Source of the DNA: Acytostelium subglobosum LB1
Lineage: Eukaryota > Evosea > Eumycetozoa > Acytosteliales > Acytosteliaceae
Assembly: GCF_000787575.1 (NCBI RefSeq)
Contig: NW_012236528.1
Location: 1,440,070 to 1,504,069 of the forward strand
DNA length: 64,000 nucleotides
Direction: 5' to 3'
Below, piece by piece: positions 45,701 through 58,385 of the stretch. The translations under genes were made by a program, and so were the position numbers. Under the pieces are notes generated by a model. The model made no database searches, was not told where the DNA came from, and saw only the letters and a list, made by a program, of their open reading frames with translations. The stretch's first letter is position 1. Each line of letters begins with the position of its first letter.

Positions 45701-47896
45701 GGTGATTCCTAGATTGGTCATCGTGAGTACAAGGCATTCGCACTGCTTCTTGAACTCCATTGACTTGAGCGTGGATGTGAATAGTCTGAGAATCCGGTTC
45801 AGCCACTTTAGTGTTGAGCTGGCTGAGAGTAGTCCAGATTGCGTCAATCTGAATGGCATTGGGTCAAGAGTTGGGGCATTAAAGTAGGACATGAGGAATT
45901 GATACACAGATGGTACGGAGCGATGGTGTCGAGTACTCTCTGAGCAAGAGGTGAGAAAGATTTGAATCGAATCGATCGAGTTTGTAAACATCTCTATATT
46001 TTCACGATAGTAATATTCAACATATCTAGGTTCCTGAGCATAGATACCTGAGAGAGTGGGAGAAGGGTTAGCGAATAATGATGATGAGGTACCAAAGATT
46101 GGGAGCAGGCAAAACATACCTAGTTGGAGTAGCAATGGTGCTAGTGCTCGAGAGTTGGCCATTTGATAGGTTGTCGACTTGTACTCCTCGTAGAGGTGGT
46201 GAAGAGGCTCAAGCAGGTGCTCCACGATGTTGATTGTGAATGTATATTGATTTCGTGCGTTGTTGTCAATGATTGATTTACAAGTTGGTCCATTGGTTGC
46301 CACCTGATTCTGGACTGATTGCCAACTCTTAACAAAGTCCCAGTCATCTGTGGTATCAGATGATGATATTGACTGTGTTGATTTTACTTGGTTTCCAATC
46401 AAGGTTGAGAGAACGGCCTGTTCAAATTGTGTAAAGCTGTCGCTGCAACTCGAGTGATTGCTAACATTCATTGCATGATGGATTGTGGCAATGAATTGTC
46501 TGTTGTCAACATCTTGGCATGTCAGAATGTTCAAGCAGTCGTTAACCAAAGTGCTCTCAAAAGAAGGCAATATGAGCTTGACTCTTCGGTGGGTACCATC
46601 TGAGAGGACCAGTGTCAGCCTGTTGAACACAGGGTCAATGACTTTGACTATTGAGGGTAGGTCCTTTGGCTGGACGTAGATGGCCATGCACTTGTGATTG
46701 TCATTCATCACCCTAATCGTTCGGTGGTCTGTTTCAAAGATATAGTAATGATGCAAATGAGGTCTGTGAGGTATTGATATGGGACCAGCTTGCAGTACAC
46801 TATCAAAAAGTTTTGAATGGGAGGTACCAGTGTTATTGTTGTGGCCAAGTTTGAACAATGAATCGTCAATCTGAAGGCATACTGCGAAAAGATTGTCCGT
46901 TTGTTCCAGTACAAGTGTTGAAATGGATGCACTCGTGGACTTTCCAATGCACTCACTGGTCATCAACAGTGTGGCCACAATGTCACTGTCGATCACAAAC
47001 TCTTCATCATCATCTACTACATAGCTGGTATCTGGTGCACCTGATTCGTATGATTCCATAAAGTGAGATAGTGATGATGACGATGACGATGATAATGACG
47101 ATGTCTCCATTGCAGAGCTGGACTGTTTGTGATTTGCACTCTTCTTATACTTTGGTTCTCTGTCTTTAAAGTCCAATCGCCAGATATAGTGCAGCTGATC
47201 GATTGAATGGTAGGTCACCATGATCGGACTGGCGGCATTGCTGTGGACTACCTTGTGGTTGCTGTCATAGAAGAAAGAGAGTGACTGACATGCGATCACC
47301 GATGCGTCTCTTTTCAGAAGTGGTTTGAGCTCCTCGAGAGGATGGCTTAGACTGAGCAGTGATGGCTTCTCCTCGTTGACAGGTGAAGAAGAGTTGTGCA
47401 TTCGCTCCAGAACCATGCCGTATGGTGTTGGCCAGATGTCAATGATCGGACACGGTGGTACGATCTGATAGGTCTTGCCTGCATTGTTGTAGATGCACAG
47501 TGAACTGGTAGTCAATATTGAGAGAAAGTGGTTGTAGTCCTTTGATTCCTGGGCATAGTGTGGAAGTGTGATCCACTTGATAGAGATGATATCACCAGAC
47601 TGGTGCATATCAAGTGTGATACGCTTGTGTGTTGTGCCGCATGCACTCCAGGCCACAATCAAATGTTTATTGCACCATGATAGTTCATGTTCTATTGATA
47701 GTTCATTGTTGTTGTTGTTGTTGTTGAGTATAGTGTTCAATAATGGATTGCTTATCAATTTGTATTGGTGATGTTGTTGCTTTACTGATCGTTGTTGTGT
47801 ATTGCTGTTGTTGTTGTTGGTACATTGACAACTATTACATTCCAAACACAGAGTATCAATGAAAGGTGTTATTTGTCCTGCATCTATGAGCTTCAT
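42713..47896 (-). CDS. anapc1: Anaphase-promoting complex subunit 1 (APC1)
   Basis: Largest scaffold of the APC/C ubiquitin ligase that drives anaphase and mitotic exit. Exons 47896..44264 and 44197..42713, about 1,705 residues. The N-terminal half is a beta-propeller-like region with low-complexity inserts. The C-terminal half has the PC-repeat (proteasome/cyclosome) toroid, for example LHWPEFHTGVAAGLSLTAER, YSGLLLALGLQGKLSSLAFT, TTSVGLLLGIAATKKGTMEM and YVQIASVMGIGLLYLGTGNR, plus FCNIVAGACMSIGMRFAGTA after the intron. These G-L-L-A-L-G repeats are APC1-specific. A second 72-base segment (46119..46048) has good GTATGT and pyrimidine-AG ends but is also open in frame, so it may be a spliced intron; 24 residues would then be lost. 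Confidence 0.95.
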
Positions 47897-48065
47897 TCTA
47901 GTAGAGTAGTGAACTGTTATAATGGGTTAAAGTGATCATAAGGTTTAGTCAACCTTCCAAACAATGTCAACAAAATTCGAAATGATAATTACAACATAAA
48001 AAGGCGCCAACTGATCATTCTAAAATCATTTGGATCAGTTAGATTAACAAATAATAATACAAATA

Positions 48066-48687
48066 ATGACAGATAATAATCAGGGTGGTAGTAACAAAAG
48101 TAAAGGCCATGGTAACTTGGTACGAAAGAGCGAGGTATGCTTCTTGATCCTGTCCTATTTAAAGGAGGAGCGTTTCAATGATTCCTTCGATGTGTTTCAA
48201 AAGGAATCTCAGTCAATGACAAAGAGTTTACAGAGAAATGCTGTAGGTACGACCAATATTATCTTGATTGTCACATCATCCTTTATTGTTGTTGGTGATT
48301 AACATCTGTCAAACCCATAGGGCAATAGTGTAAAGAGTCTAACAGCTATATTGAATGAATACGTGGTGTTAAAGGAAGAGAAAAGAAGGAATGATTCATT
48401 CGTGCAGTCAATGCTGATGAACAATCGCATTGCTTCTACAGATCCATTGTATGATACTATTCAAACAACACTGGTTACGTTTCGCACGATGCTCGACGAC
48501 TATGCATCATATCGCAATGATCTGGTTGGGAATCAACAACAACAACAGCAACAGCAACAATTGAAGAAAAGAAAACTGGATGATAACACTAAACAACAAC
48601 AACAACAACAACAGCAATCCTCTAGACAACAGTACCAGAATAATCAAACCATACAAAGTTCAATCACCAGTATTCCTGATACCACAT

Positions 48688-48719
<32 letters not shown>

Positions 48720-49490
48720 ACAACAACTACCCCAGCATCAGGAAAATCATTAGGAGGTGTGTCCAAGAGGAAGACATCCACACCAAAGAAACTATCCACG
48801 ATGATGGCAAAGGCCCCAGAGTCACTCGGTGGTGCAGATTTGGGAAATATCATACAAACAGACTTTGGAAAAAGCTTTGAAGAGTTGTTACGCAATCCTC
48901 ACATACAGGAGAAGATAGCCGATCACATCAACTCTGCACTTGCACTTCCTCAACACAATGCCACACCAGCCAATGGTGATAATGTCTATCAATCGAATTC
49001 CAATAATGTGGATGCTCCAATTCAAATGAACACATCAATGCCCTCCAGTACAATGATGGATACTTCCAGTCTCTATCATATTGGCGATGTATCATTGGAT
49101 CTGGACAATATTATCTCTTCAATAGAGTCAGACCCAGAGATTGGTGGATTTGTACAACAACACCTACATCATCAATATGGCTTGTTTGATTACCATCCAA
49201 TACAACAACAACAACAACTACAACCAATGATGACAAATACACCATATCTGAATGATTTGTATGGCAATGAGCCAAACATCAACAAAACAACAACAGACAT
49301 TGAAGTGGATAATATCGTCGACGTCAAGTCTTTTAGCGATGGTATTCGTTCGAACCCAAACAAACTGGTTTCCACTCTTCCACCACAGGACAATAACAAT
49401 CTAGATCGAAACAACAACAACAACAACAATGCCATACCGGACAACATTGACGATTTCCTATCAACACTAAACTATCATGATGATGATTGA
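48066..49490 (+). CDS. LisH-domain protein with NPAT-like N-terminus
   Basis: 448 residues from exons 48066..48242 and 48321..49490. Residues 20-50 are a LisH motif (SEVCFLILSYLKEERFNDSF then DVFQKES). Across the intron comes NSVKSLTAILNEYVVLKEEK, which closely resembles the LTTILNEYVAMK segment after the LisH of NPAT, the metazoan coactivator of histone genes. The rest is rich in Gln, Asn, Ser and Thr, with short conserved-looking islands (GNIIQTDFGKSFEELLRNPH, IQEKIADHINSALAL and the acidic C-terminus NIDDFLSTLNYHDDD). Function in histone transcription is an inference; LisH domains mainly mediate dimerisation. CAA and ACA repeats encode the tracts. Confidence 0.75.
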
Positions 49491-49589
49491 ACTTCTTAGA
49501 TGACTATTATTATTATTGTTCCAAATTTAGCGACTGACAGTTGTTAATACCCCTTTGCCAACCAGAGGTAACTAAACTTGGATGTATGT

Positions 49590-49626
<37 letters not shown>

Positions 49627-49919
49627 ATATTGTATGATTTAACCAACAAAGTTGTCACCACTTATAATACCCCTGCCCCCATCTTATCTGTTATCAATCA
49701 ATCATTCAATCACAGAAAGTGTGTGACAGTCACCGATTCCATCATCAACAACAACAATGGAATATATTGATTGTTATCTTATACAACATTGGAAGAGTTA
49801 TAGAGCTTGTAATATATTTATCAAAGTGTAACAATAATAATAAAAACAGTAGTAATAATAATAATTGGAGGTAGAACAACAAAGTAGTCCAAAAAAAAAA
49901 ACAAAATAACCTTGAAAGA
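49491..49919. other. Intergenic region with (GT)n microsatellite
   Basis: About 430 bases. A GT run lies at roughly 49589-49622. AT-rich DNA with a run of 11 A (about 49893-49903) lies just before the spalten start and probably belongs to its promoter and leader. Confidence 0.5.
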
Positions 49920-52900
49920 ATGTTCTCATTTCTAAGTCACTTCAAGAAATCAAAGAGGTTGCTCACTCTACATCCAGCCAACAACAATCAACAACAACAA
50001 CAACAACAGAAGAAGAATGTCATTTCCTCATCTCCAGCATTCGTATCGATTGCACAGACACAGGAACCACGTGATTATGATTGCACTGTCAATGTATTGA
50101 TCGTTGGTCTTCAAGAGGCCGGAAAGACAACACTCCAACGCCAATTGGATCTGATGTATGGCACCCAGGTGCTCGATCCAAAATACTTCCAACGACTGAT
50201 CTATGGTAACACAATTGCCACGCTGATCCGTCTGATTGAGAATGCTGAAAAGGTCAACATCACTTTCACCGAGGACAATACAGAGCGTGTGAAACGTGTT
50301 CTCACTACCCCAATCGAGTTGGCGAGGAGTAGACTCCCAAGATTCCCTCTTCGTCTGAGCTACGACTGTAAATGCCTTTGGGAGGATCCAGACGTCCAAA
50401 CAATGTACAACTATGCCGCAGCTTGTCCAGAGTTTAGAACTCCAGGAAGAACTAAATAGTAAGTCATTGTTCAAGAGCGTGATGATCATTATTGCTAACA
50501 CAGTAACAACAACAACAACAACCAACTGTAGCTATATGGACAATATGTTTAGAGTATTCTCACCAGAGTTTACACCTAACCGATTGGATATCATCAGTGC
50601 ATATGAGCAAGTGGATACACATCAACAGTCGACTCTCACCCACCGTAGACTCAAAATGGATCTAACTTGTGGAGCCACCAAGCAGATCCAGAAGAGGGAT
50701 TGGGTCGGACTCTCCTTGCATAGTCCACACTATATATTCTATGTCGTCCCTCTGAAGGAGTAAGAATTCCAATCACTTTGCAAAGGAACAACTACATACA
50801 TATTAACACTCATCATAATAATAGATATCATTCATCAGATGATGTACTTAGAACACCTGACAACGCTTCGTCCAGTCACAACCAGTGTTGTAGCCACTCA
50901 CACAAGAATCTCCTGTTGGACTCATTGACAACACTAGAGTCAATGGCAAACTCTAGTGAGTTTGATCCTTCGATATGTGTCTTCCTGGTGTTCAATCTTA
51001 GCGAGACATTCTTGGAGNAAGCTCAAGGTGTTCGACCTCAACACCTGCTTCAAAGACTATACCGATGGAGATGATCCTTCAAAGGCTTTGAACTTCATAG
51101 TCCAGAAGTTTGCCAACGTCGTAAGTACTCAGCGTTGTTAATATCGTATCAGGGTATTAACATGTAACCTGTCTGTATGTGAAGCTGGTGGAGAAGGGCA
51201 GACATTACAGAACATTCACAGTGAATCTACTTGATCAAAGTGATACGAGAGCTCAGTTTGATTCAATGTTGGATCAGATCATTCCTGACGCAGAGAGACG
51301 AGGTCTCTATGATGTTGCACCAAATACCAACACCCTGGCCTCCACATCCTTATTACAACAGGCAAACAGCACTATTGTTAAGCCGCTGCACGACACCAAC
51401 ATTGAGATCAGCAATAACAACATTGCCTCAACATCGACCACAACGACAACGTCAACTACTACCACTTTGGCAACATCTTCTCCAATCATTATTGAACCAA
51501 CTATCACCAGCACCAGATTGTCTGCTCACGAGACAGAAACAACAATCATCAACAACATCAATAATGTTGAGAGCGTTGCCAGTAGTAGTAGTAGCAGCAG
51601 CAACAACAATGGTGCATCCACTTCCCCGAATACGGTGGAGTTAACTCAGCCCAATGGAAGTGCTCCAAAGAAGTCAAACTCTGTTGACAAGACCACCACC
51701 TCTGACAAGGTCAAGGCCAACAAGAGAGAGATACAGTTAGAGAAGGAGGCCGCCAAGGCAGAAAGAGAGGCCATAAAGTTGGAGAAGCTACAGACCAAGC
51801 AGAAAGAAAAGGAGCGCATGAGACTGGAGAAGGAGAGAGAAAGAGAGCTCCTTCGAGATAAACAACTGGAGCTACAGAGAGAGAGAGAACTTGCAAGGAC
51901 AAAAGAGCGAGAGCAAAAGGCATTGGAAAAGGAGAAACAGGTCCAACAGAAGAAACAATCAGTTCAAAAGAAGGAGAAGACCAAAGGTCTACAGCTTGTT
52001 CAGTCAGGATTCAATTCCATACAAGGTAGAAGGAAGAACATGGAGGATGCTCATATGTTGATAGATAATCTACATGTAAGTTGTTATATATGTATATGAA
52101 TGCAAGTACTTGTAAGTTGTTACTGATATCGTTTCATTATTCTCAGGATCTATTCAAACATGTTCCAACTGGAGAAGGAGTATTCTCATACTATGGAGTC
52201 TATGATGGACATGGAGGAGTTCATACGGCACAGGCATTGGAGCCAATAGTACACAAGTGTGTTGTTGAATCAAACGCATTTAAGGATGCCAACTATGAGC
52301 TAGCTCTAAAGGAGGGTTTCGACTTGGCCGATAAGTATGTATTTTACATTTAAAGTTATTGATTGACTTATATATTAACATTAACGTACTACTACAACTC
52401 AAAATAGACAAGTGATACCAATATGTGAGAAGAGTGGATCAACTGGAGTGGCATGTTTGATCACTGGCTCCCAATTGTACACTGCCAACATTGGTGATTC
52501 TGAATGTGTGTTGGCTCGCATGACTCCTACGTCATCACCAAAGGCACCCGTCTACGAATCTGTGCTCCTCACATACAAACATTTGGCCAACGACGAGAAG
52601 GAGAAAGCAAGGATAACCGAGATGGGTGGTATGATTATATTTGGACGTCTCTTTGGATCATTGGCAGTGTCCAGATCGTTTGGTGACCGAGAGTACAAGG
52701 ACGGTGAGAAGAAGTATGTCACGAGCGATCCATTCACCCAGGTCGTGGATCTTACACCAAACGATCACTTTATCATCATGGCCTGTGATGGTTTGTGGGA
52801 CAAGGTGTCATACGATGAGGCAGTGGATATGTGTTCCAAACTTCACAAGCAAGGCAAGACTGCCACCGAGATTAGTGAGGCCCTTGTCCAAGACTCGTAC

Positions 52901-52957
52901 GATAAGGGATCAACAGATAATATTACTGTAATAGTTGTTATCCTAAATTGGAAATAG
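49920..52957 (+). CDS. spnA: Spalten: Galpha-like domain fused to PP2C phosphatase
   Basis: Cytosolic signalling phosphatase; in D. discoideum spalten is required for prestalk/prespore differentiation. Six exons: 49920..50458, 50532..50759, 50825..51120, 51185..52075, 52147..52334 and 52408..52957. Residues 1-30 have a Gln tract; about 55-380 is Galpha-like, with P-loop VLIVGLQEAGKTTLQRQLDL and the helical domain VQTMYNYAAACPEFRTPGRT. The switch region lacks the DVGGQ motif, and FNLSE stands where NKxD is expected. A Ser/Thr/Asn linker and a Lys/Glu/Arg coiled coil lead to PP2C: GRRKNMEDAHML, YYGVYDGHGGVHTAQ, LYTANIGDSECVLAR, LFGSLAVSRSFGDREYK, IMACDGLWDKVSYDEA and GSTDNITVIVV, with all metal-binding Asp residues. 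An ambiguous base N at 51017 breaks the frame; ignoring it restores exact phase, giving 896 residues. Confidence 0.96.
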
Positions 52958-53327
52958 ATCAATGTAAATAAAATAATTATTATTCAATAATAACATTGGG
53001 AAGTGATCTAAATCTAAATTGTGTTCCATTCACTATTCACAGGTCATGGATGAACAACACAATGATGATGATGTCTCTCGTTGTTGTTGTTGGACAACAA
53101 CCACAACATCCAAATATTTCCTAATTTGGACAAAGTCAGAATAATCTACATTCACCCACCAATAGACACTCACACATTGAATCCTCACACACACACACAC
53201 AAACACAAAGACGATTCTACGACTGGTAGTCATATATGAGTATACATCAACTCACATTCACTCTTAATTATTATTATTATTATTCATTCAATCATCTTTT
53301 ATTTATATGTGTATTACAACTCTTAGA

Positions 53328-56300
53328 ATGAAGTCAAACAACATAAACAACAACAATAAAGATATGATAAAACAAAAATCAAGATACAATCAAAACAGTA
53401 GCAGGGGTGAGATGAGCTCAATATCTGAAAGCAAGGAACAGAATTCACCATTGTTCACCCGCAAGAACTTCTACACCGTTGACGACAAAAGTGTAGCTGA
53501 TGACATTAGTCTAATCAACAATATCAATAGCAATAACAACCATAACAAATTCAATAATAATAATAACATCAGTATAAACAATAGAACTCCACTCATCAAA
53601 GACTTTGAACAATCATTCCAGTCAAAGACAACAACAGGATGCCTATCACCAATCACGCGCTTGAGGAAGGGAAGTCTACCACTTCCTTCTTTGTATTCTT
53701 CAAGAGACATACAACAACAGAGTCATGAAATGGGACTATCCAAGAGAGAGATTGCATTACAGCGACGTAATGCTCGACACTTCTGGGGCACTATGCTCAT
53801 ACCTGGTTTAGACATCTTACGCTCAGATCTCATACGTGTGAAAGAGGAGTCAGACAGTCGTCTCATCCTTTTCATATCAGACATCAAACGGTCACTCAAC
53901 AATGTAAGCACTACTGAGAAGGCAAAGGCTTTGCTACTGGATCTCTTGGTGGTGGCCTCAAGTTTCCTCTCCACTGATCACAACCAGATCGAGTGTGGCA
54001 AGTATGCTGAGGAACTTCTCAAGAAGTTGAATGCCAAGGAGATGGACAAGGTGGAGGGTGTAAATCGTGAGAAGGTTGTCAACCTACTCTTTATCATTTC
54101 AAACTTTGGCAGGATAAAGGAGTTTGTCTCTGTCGAGAACGAGAAGATCCAAGACAAGGAAAACACTTCTTTGTCACATGTGACAACAGTATGTAGTCAA
54201 TTCCCACTTTCAAACAGAGTATGTTATTAATACCAAGTGCGTTTGTTATATTCTAGGGTCAAGAGACAATCGCAGCATCAGCAGTATCATTGAAGCCTCG
54301 TAAACCTATAACACTAAGCCAACACAGGGGACTTGCAACCAATCATAACAATAATTATAATAGTAGAACACTATCAACAAGTCTTAATCCAAACGATTTG
54401 TCTGCACCGCAAGACAAACAAACTGATACATGGAGGGTCATAGAATCAAGTCCATTGATCCACTCAAGTACAAAGCCAGTCATCAAACCCTTGAGGTTAC
54501 CAGAGAGCCAGTCTGAACCTTTTGTGCCCCCTCATATCTCTCGAATGTTGGTAAGTACTTTATTACAGTGTAATAATTCCCATTGTATTCTTATTGATTT
54601 ATTGCTTGTCAATTATATAGGTTAAGGATAAAGAGAATGAAGGTTCCATACAGCCAAGAGTTATAGAGAGCTCCAGCTTCTTTGGTGAAGACGAAGAGGA
54701 CTTTATCTCTTCATCCTCCGATTCTGAATCATCTGATGATGACGACGATGAGTCTGACCTTCCTCTGGCCACCAGCATCACACAACCAAAAGTCGTCACA
54801 TTGCAAGATCCGAGAGTCAACTCGTTAGTATGTATAACCTGTGTATGATGATAGTTAAACAAATTGCTTGCTGACCTTATATCCCTCTATGCACACTTTA
54901 GAAAACTGACACGGCCTTCAAGAAGATAGGAGGAGTAAGTAAATTACATAATAATAATAATAATAATAACAACATTTTGGTACTTTATAATTCCTAACTC
55001 ATTCATTTCCACAGATCCCACTGATCAGATCAGCAAGCTACAGTCCCCAAAAGGCTATTGAAATAAAGAAAGAGCTAAGCGGTGGCTTCAAGAAGGTAAT
55101 TACTCCACTTGGACCAGACATATTGTTAATAATAGCAACCTAACACTCTTTCTCCAGCTTGCCAGGTCATACACAGATATCCCAACTTTGAGGACATTGG
55201 TTAAGCAAGAAGAGGAACAGATGGTCATATGTAGGATATGTGAGGAGAGGATCGAGACATCACTATTTGAGAAGCATTCCAAGTTGTGTGCAACCACCAA
55301 GCAAGAGGACATGAAGGCCATGAATATCGATGATCAACTAAGAGCTGTAAGTTCAACATTAAAGTTCCTTCTTTGTTCTATTTACTAACAATAGTACAAA
55401 TCAATTAGATTGGCACCATTTTGGCAGATGTAGGTGCTTAACGGCATTGTGATTGGCATCCCATACTAATATATATATTTATCAACACTTTTCTGTAGAG
55501 AGGTCAATTTGAAATCAAGTCGTTAGTGGACAATGCAATCGAGATGGGGGCACGAGAAGAGAAGGCACTATTACACGATCTCAAGACCAAACTAATACTC
55601 GAGACAGCAGAAGATCTCAAAGGTCTTCTCAAGAAGATTGAGACATTGGTATGATTACTCTTGAAACTCTCACGCACTGTTCATATTGAGTTCTAATCCT
55701 GTCCTTTTGACAAACAATAGATTTTGGACAAGTCAGTGGCATTGGTGAATTCAGAGCAGGCCATCAACTCTTCACCAATATTGTTCAGATCTCCATCAAG
55801 AGGAATGATTTCTCCACGAACCAGAGAGTACATTGAGAATTGTAATACCAACGTTGGTGGCAGGAGTAGGTCAGACTCTGATCCATGCCGCCCCTCAACT
55901 TTGGATCTGAAGACATCGGTTGGAATTCCAACTATTGATGATTTCCAGATCATCAAACCCATCACCAAAGGTGGATTTGGGTAGGTAGTTGTCTTTTGAA
56001 ATCTCTCTTACGTAATCACATAGACTAATAATGACTCATTTACAGTAAGGTATATTTGGCCAAGAAGAAGAAGACCGGAGATATATATGCAATCAAACGT
56101 CTGAAGAAATCCGATATGATCAAGAAGAATCAGGTCGATCACGTCAAGGTCGAGAGGAATATCTTGGCATATACAAGCAACCCCTTTGTAGTCAAGATGT
56201 ACTATTCATTTCAAACAAAAGTAAGTAACCTTATACAATGTCCGCATGCACCCATTGTCCTCAATCTCTAACTCCCAACCAAACCAAAAGGATTATTTCT

Positions 56301-57459
56301 ATCTAGTTATGGAGTATGTCCATGGTGGAGATTGCTTTTCTTTGCTCCAGAACCTTGGAGGACTTGATGAGGACATGGCCAAGATGATCATTGCTGAGAC
56401 AGTGCTTGCTCTCGAGTATCTTCACGGACTTGGAATTACCCACAGAGACCTTAAACCGGATAATCTGCTCATTGACAAAAATGGTCACGTCAAGCTAACA
56501 GACTTTGGTCTGTCCAAGGTCGGTCTTCTCGATATTCAGGGAGTCGTACCACCAAGCTATCTCAGTCCCAAGCTTTCATCACAAGTGAAGCCAAAAAACA
56601 AGAGACTGTTGCCACTTATGTCCACCAAGAAGATGCCATTGGCTTTCTCATCGCCATCAATACCCAACGCCGCCACCGCGTTCTTTCCCTTTGAGAACAA
56701 CACCAACAGTTCATATGACAAACCTCATCAACAGCAACAACATATCACCTCTGAGAAGGTGGAACCTCCTCATTCACCAAACAATAAGAGGTCTCGTATG
56801 CTGAGCTGTGTTGGTACACCAGACTATCTCGCACCGGAAATCCTTCTTGGCATTGGACATGGAAAAGAAGTGGATTGGTTCTCGGTTGGAGTCATGCTCT
56901 ACGAGTTCCTGACAGGCTTGCCGCCATTCAGCGCTGACACTGTTGAGGCCACCTTCCAGAACATCTTGCAGAGGAACATAAAGTATCCCGACGATATGTC
57001 TGATGAAGCTAGGGATATCATTGACAAGCTACTGGCATTGAATCCTCAATCGAGATTGGGCTACAATGGTGCAGATGAGGTGAAGAGCCATCCTTTCTTC
57101 CAGGACATTGATTGGGCAACGATAAGAACGCAGAATACCTACTTTAAGCCAGTCCTCCAGGATTTACAAGATACCAGTTACTTTGATGGTATGTATTCTG
57201 AAATAGTCCTTGTAACAACACACAACGAACTAACATTATTATTCTTTTAGCCAGGAAACCTTTCTATGACCTTCGAATATCTGATGATTCAAACAGCAAC
57301 AGCCCACAGATAAACATACCACTGAATGGAGAGATAGAACTGAATAAGCTGGTGGATGATTTCTTATATGTCAACTTTCAGAGTTTGTCAGAGCTCAACC
57401 AAGACAGGCTAGCAGAGACAAAACCCTATCTACTAAGCAAGAGGAGAAACTCCTCTTGA
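53328..57459 (+). CDS. AGC-family Ser/Thr kinase, IRE/Greatwall/Rim15-like, with zinc finger
   Basis: Eleven exons (53328..54188, 54257..54550, 54621..54827, 54902..54934, 55015..55095, 55158..55346, 55499..55648, 55721..55980, 56046..56220, 56291..57188, 57251..57459), 1,118 residues with exact phase. The N-terminal region is disordered, then a helical block ([40 protein letters not shown]) like that of plant IRE kinases. A Cys2-His-Cys finger ([20 protein letters not shown]) also matches IRE. Kinase: [43 protein letters not shown], an approximately 100-residue insert before [15 protein letters not shown] (long inserts here mark Greatwall/MASTL and Rim15). It ends with a hydrophobic-motif-like [13 protein letters not shown]. 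Likely a cell-cycle or nutrient kinase, by analogy. Confidence 0.9.
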
Positions 57460-57639
57460 TATTCTATTGACAACAGAAATGTAATAAAGTTCTAGTAGTA
57501 GGCTGATTATTCTCACCATTCATTTCAAACAGAGAAAGAAACACAAAAGATTAACAGATATATAGAGTGATGTCTTTGATCAACACCTGTTTCTATTCTC
57601 TTTCTGATATATATTACCTTCTTCATTAAACTAGCTGCC

Positions 57640-58385
57640 TCCAGACTCAGTCTTTTTCTCAGCCTCTCGCAGCATTTCTTTCAACTGCGTCACAATCTGT
57701 TGCCAGACACCAAGTTCTTGGCGTCAGAGTCACTCGTGCTCTCTAAAGATGCTGCGCAAAAGGACACAACATCGATACCAGTATCGGTCAGGAGGTTAAT
57801 ACTGGACAACTTCTTCAATTTACAGCTTCACTCACATGTTATCCCTCACTCGACAACCGAGCTCATCCTTGGACAGGCTTTCGATCAACCGCTGGATGAA
57901 CACTCGATCCCATCCTCAGTGGTCGAATGTTTAACCAAAGGATACCTTGCGGATCGATTCCAACATCAGTCTTAACACTGTCGTTCGGTGAGCGCTTCAA
58001 CCACATGGGTGCCATCCCTACATCAGTGACGTCCCTCTCATTTGGTGAGCGATTCAACCCGACCTTGGCACTGGGCGTCATACCATTTGGTGTCACCACG
58101 ATAGTATTAGGCACTGACTTTAACCAAATCCTGGAGTCCGGGTCACTTCCTGCTTCGGTAACCTCGTTGGAGTTTGGAGACAAGTTCAACCAGGCGTTGG
58201 TCCCTGGCGCAATTCCCTCCGCAGTCACATCCCTCTCATTTGGCAGAGGCTTCAATAGATCTTTGGCTCGTGGCCAGCTACCAACATCATTGGCATCGTT
58301 GTCCTTTGGATATAGATTCAACTGTCAGCTGCAAGAGGTCGATACCCCATCGTCCGTCACCTCGCTGTCATTTGGAGATAGTCAG
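57640..58385 (+). pseudogene. FNIP-repeat gene fragment, frameshifted and cut off by a transposon
   Basis: A run of FNIP repeats of about 22 residues (units such as GAIPTSVTSLSFGERFNPTL and GSLPASVTSLEFGDKFNQAL), the leucine-rich-like repeat abundant in dictyostelids. The 5' part (57700-57940) reads in one frame (SIPVSVRRLILDNFFNLQLH, HSIPSSVVE). The rest (57940-58385) is in another, beginning FNQRIPCGSIPTSVLTLSFG. The break falls where the end of one repeat (expected LxFGxxFNQ) is missing, so a small deletion is likely. There is no convincing start or F-box upstream. After GDS at about 58380, reading enters retrotransposon integrase sequence. I read about nine repeats in total. Confidence 0.8.

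Noticed and set aside
50778-51141. Two overlapping ORFs suggesting two separate genes inside spalten
   Set aside because: They are the two halves of one exon displaced by the ambiguous base at 51017; ignoring it gives exact phase.
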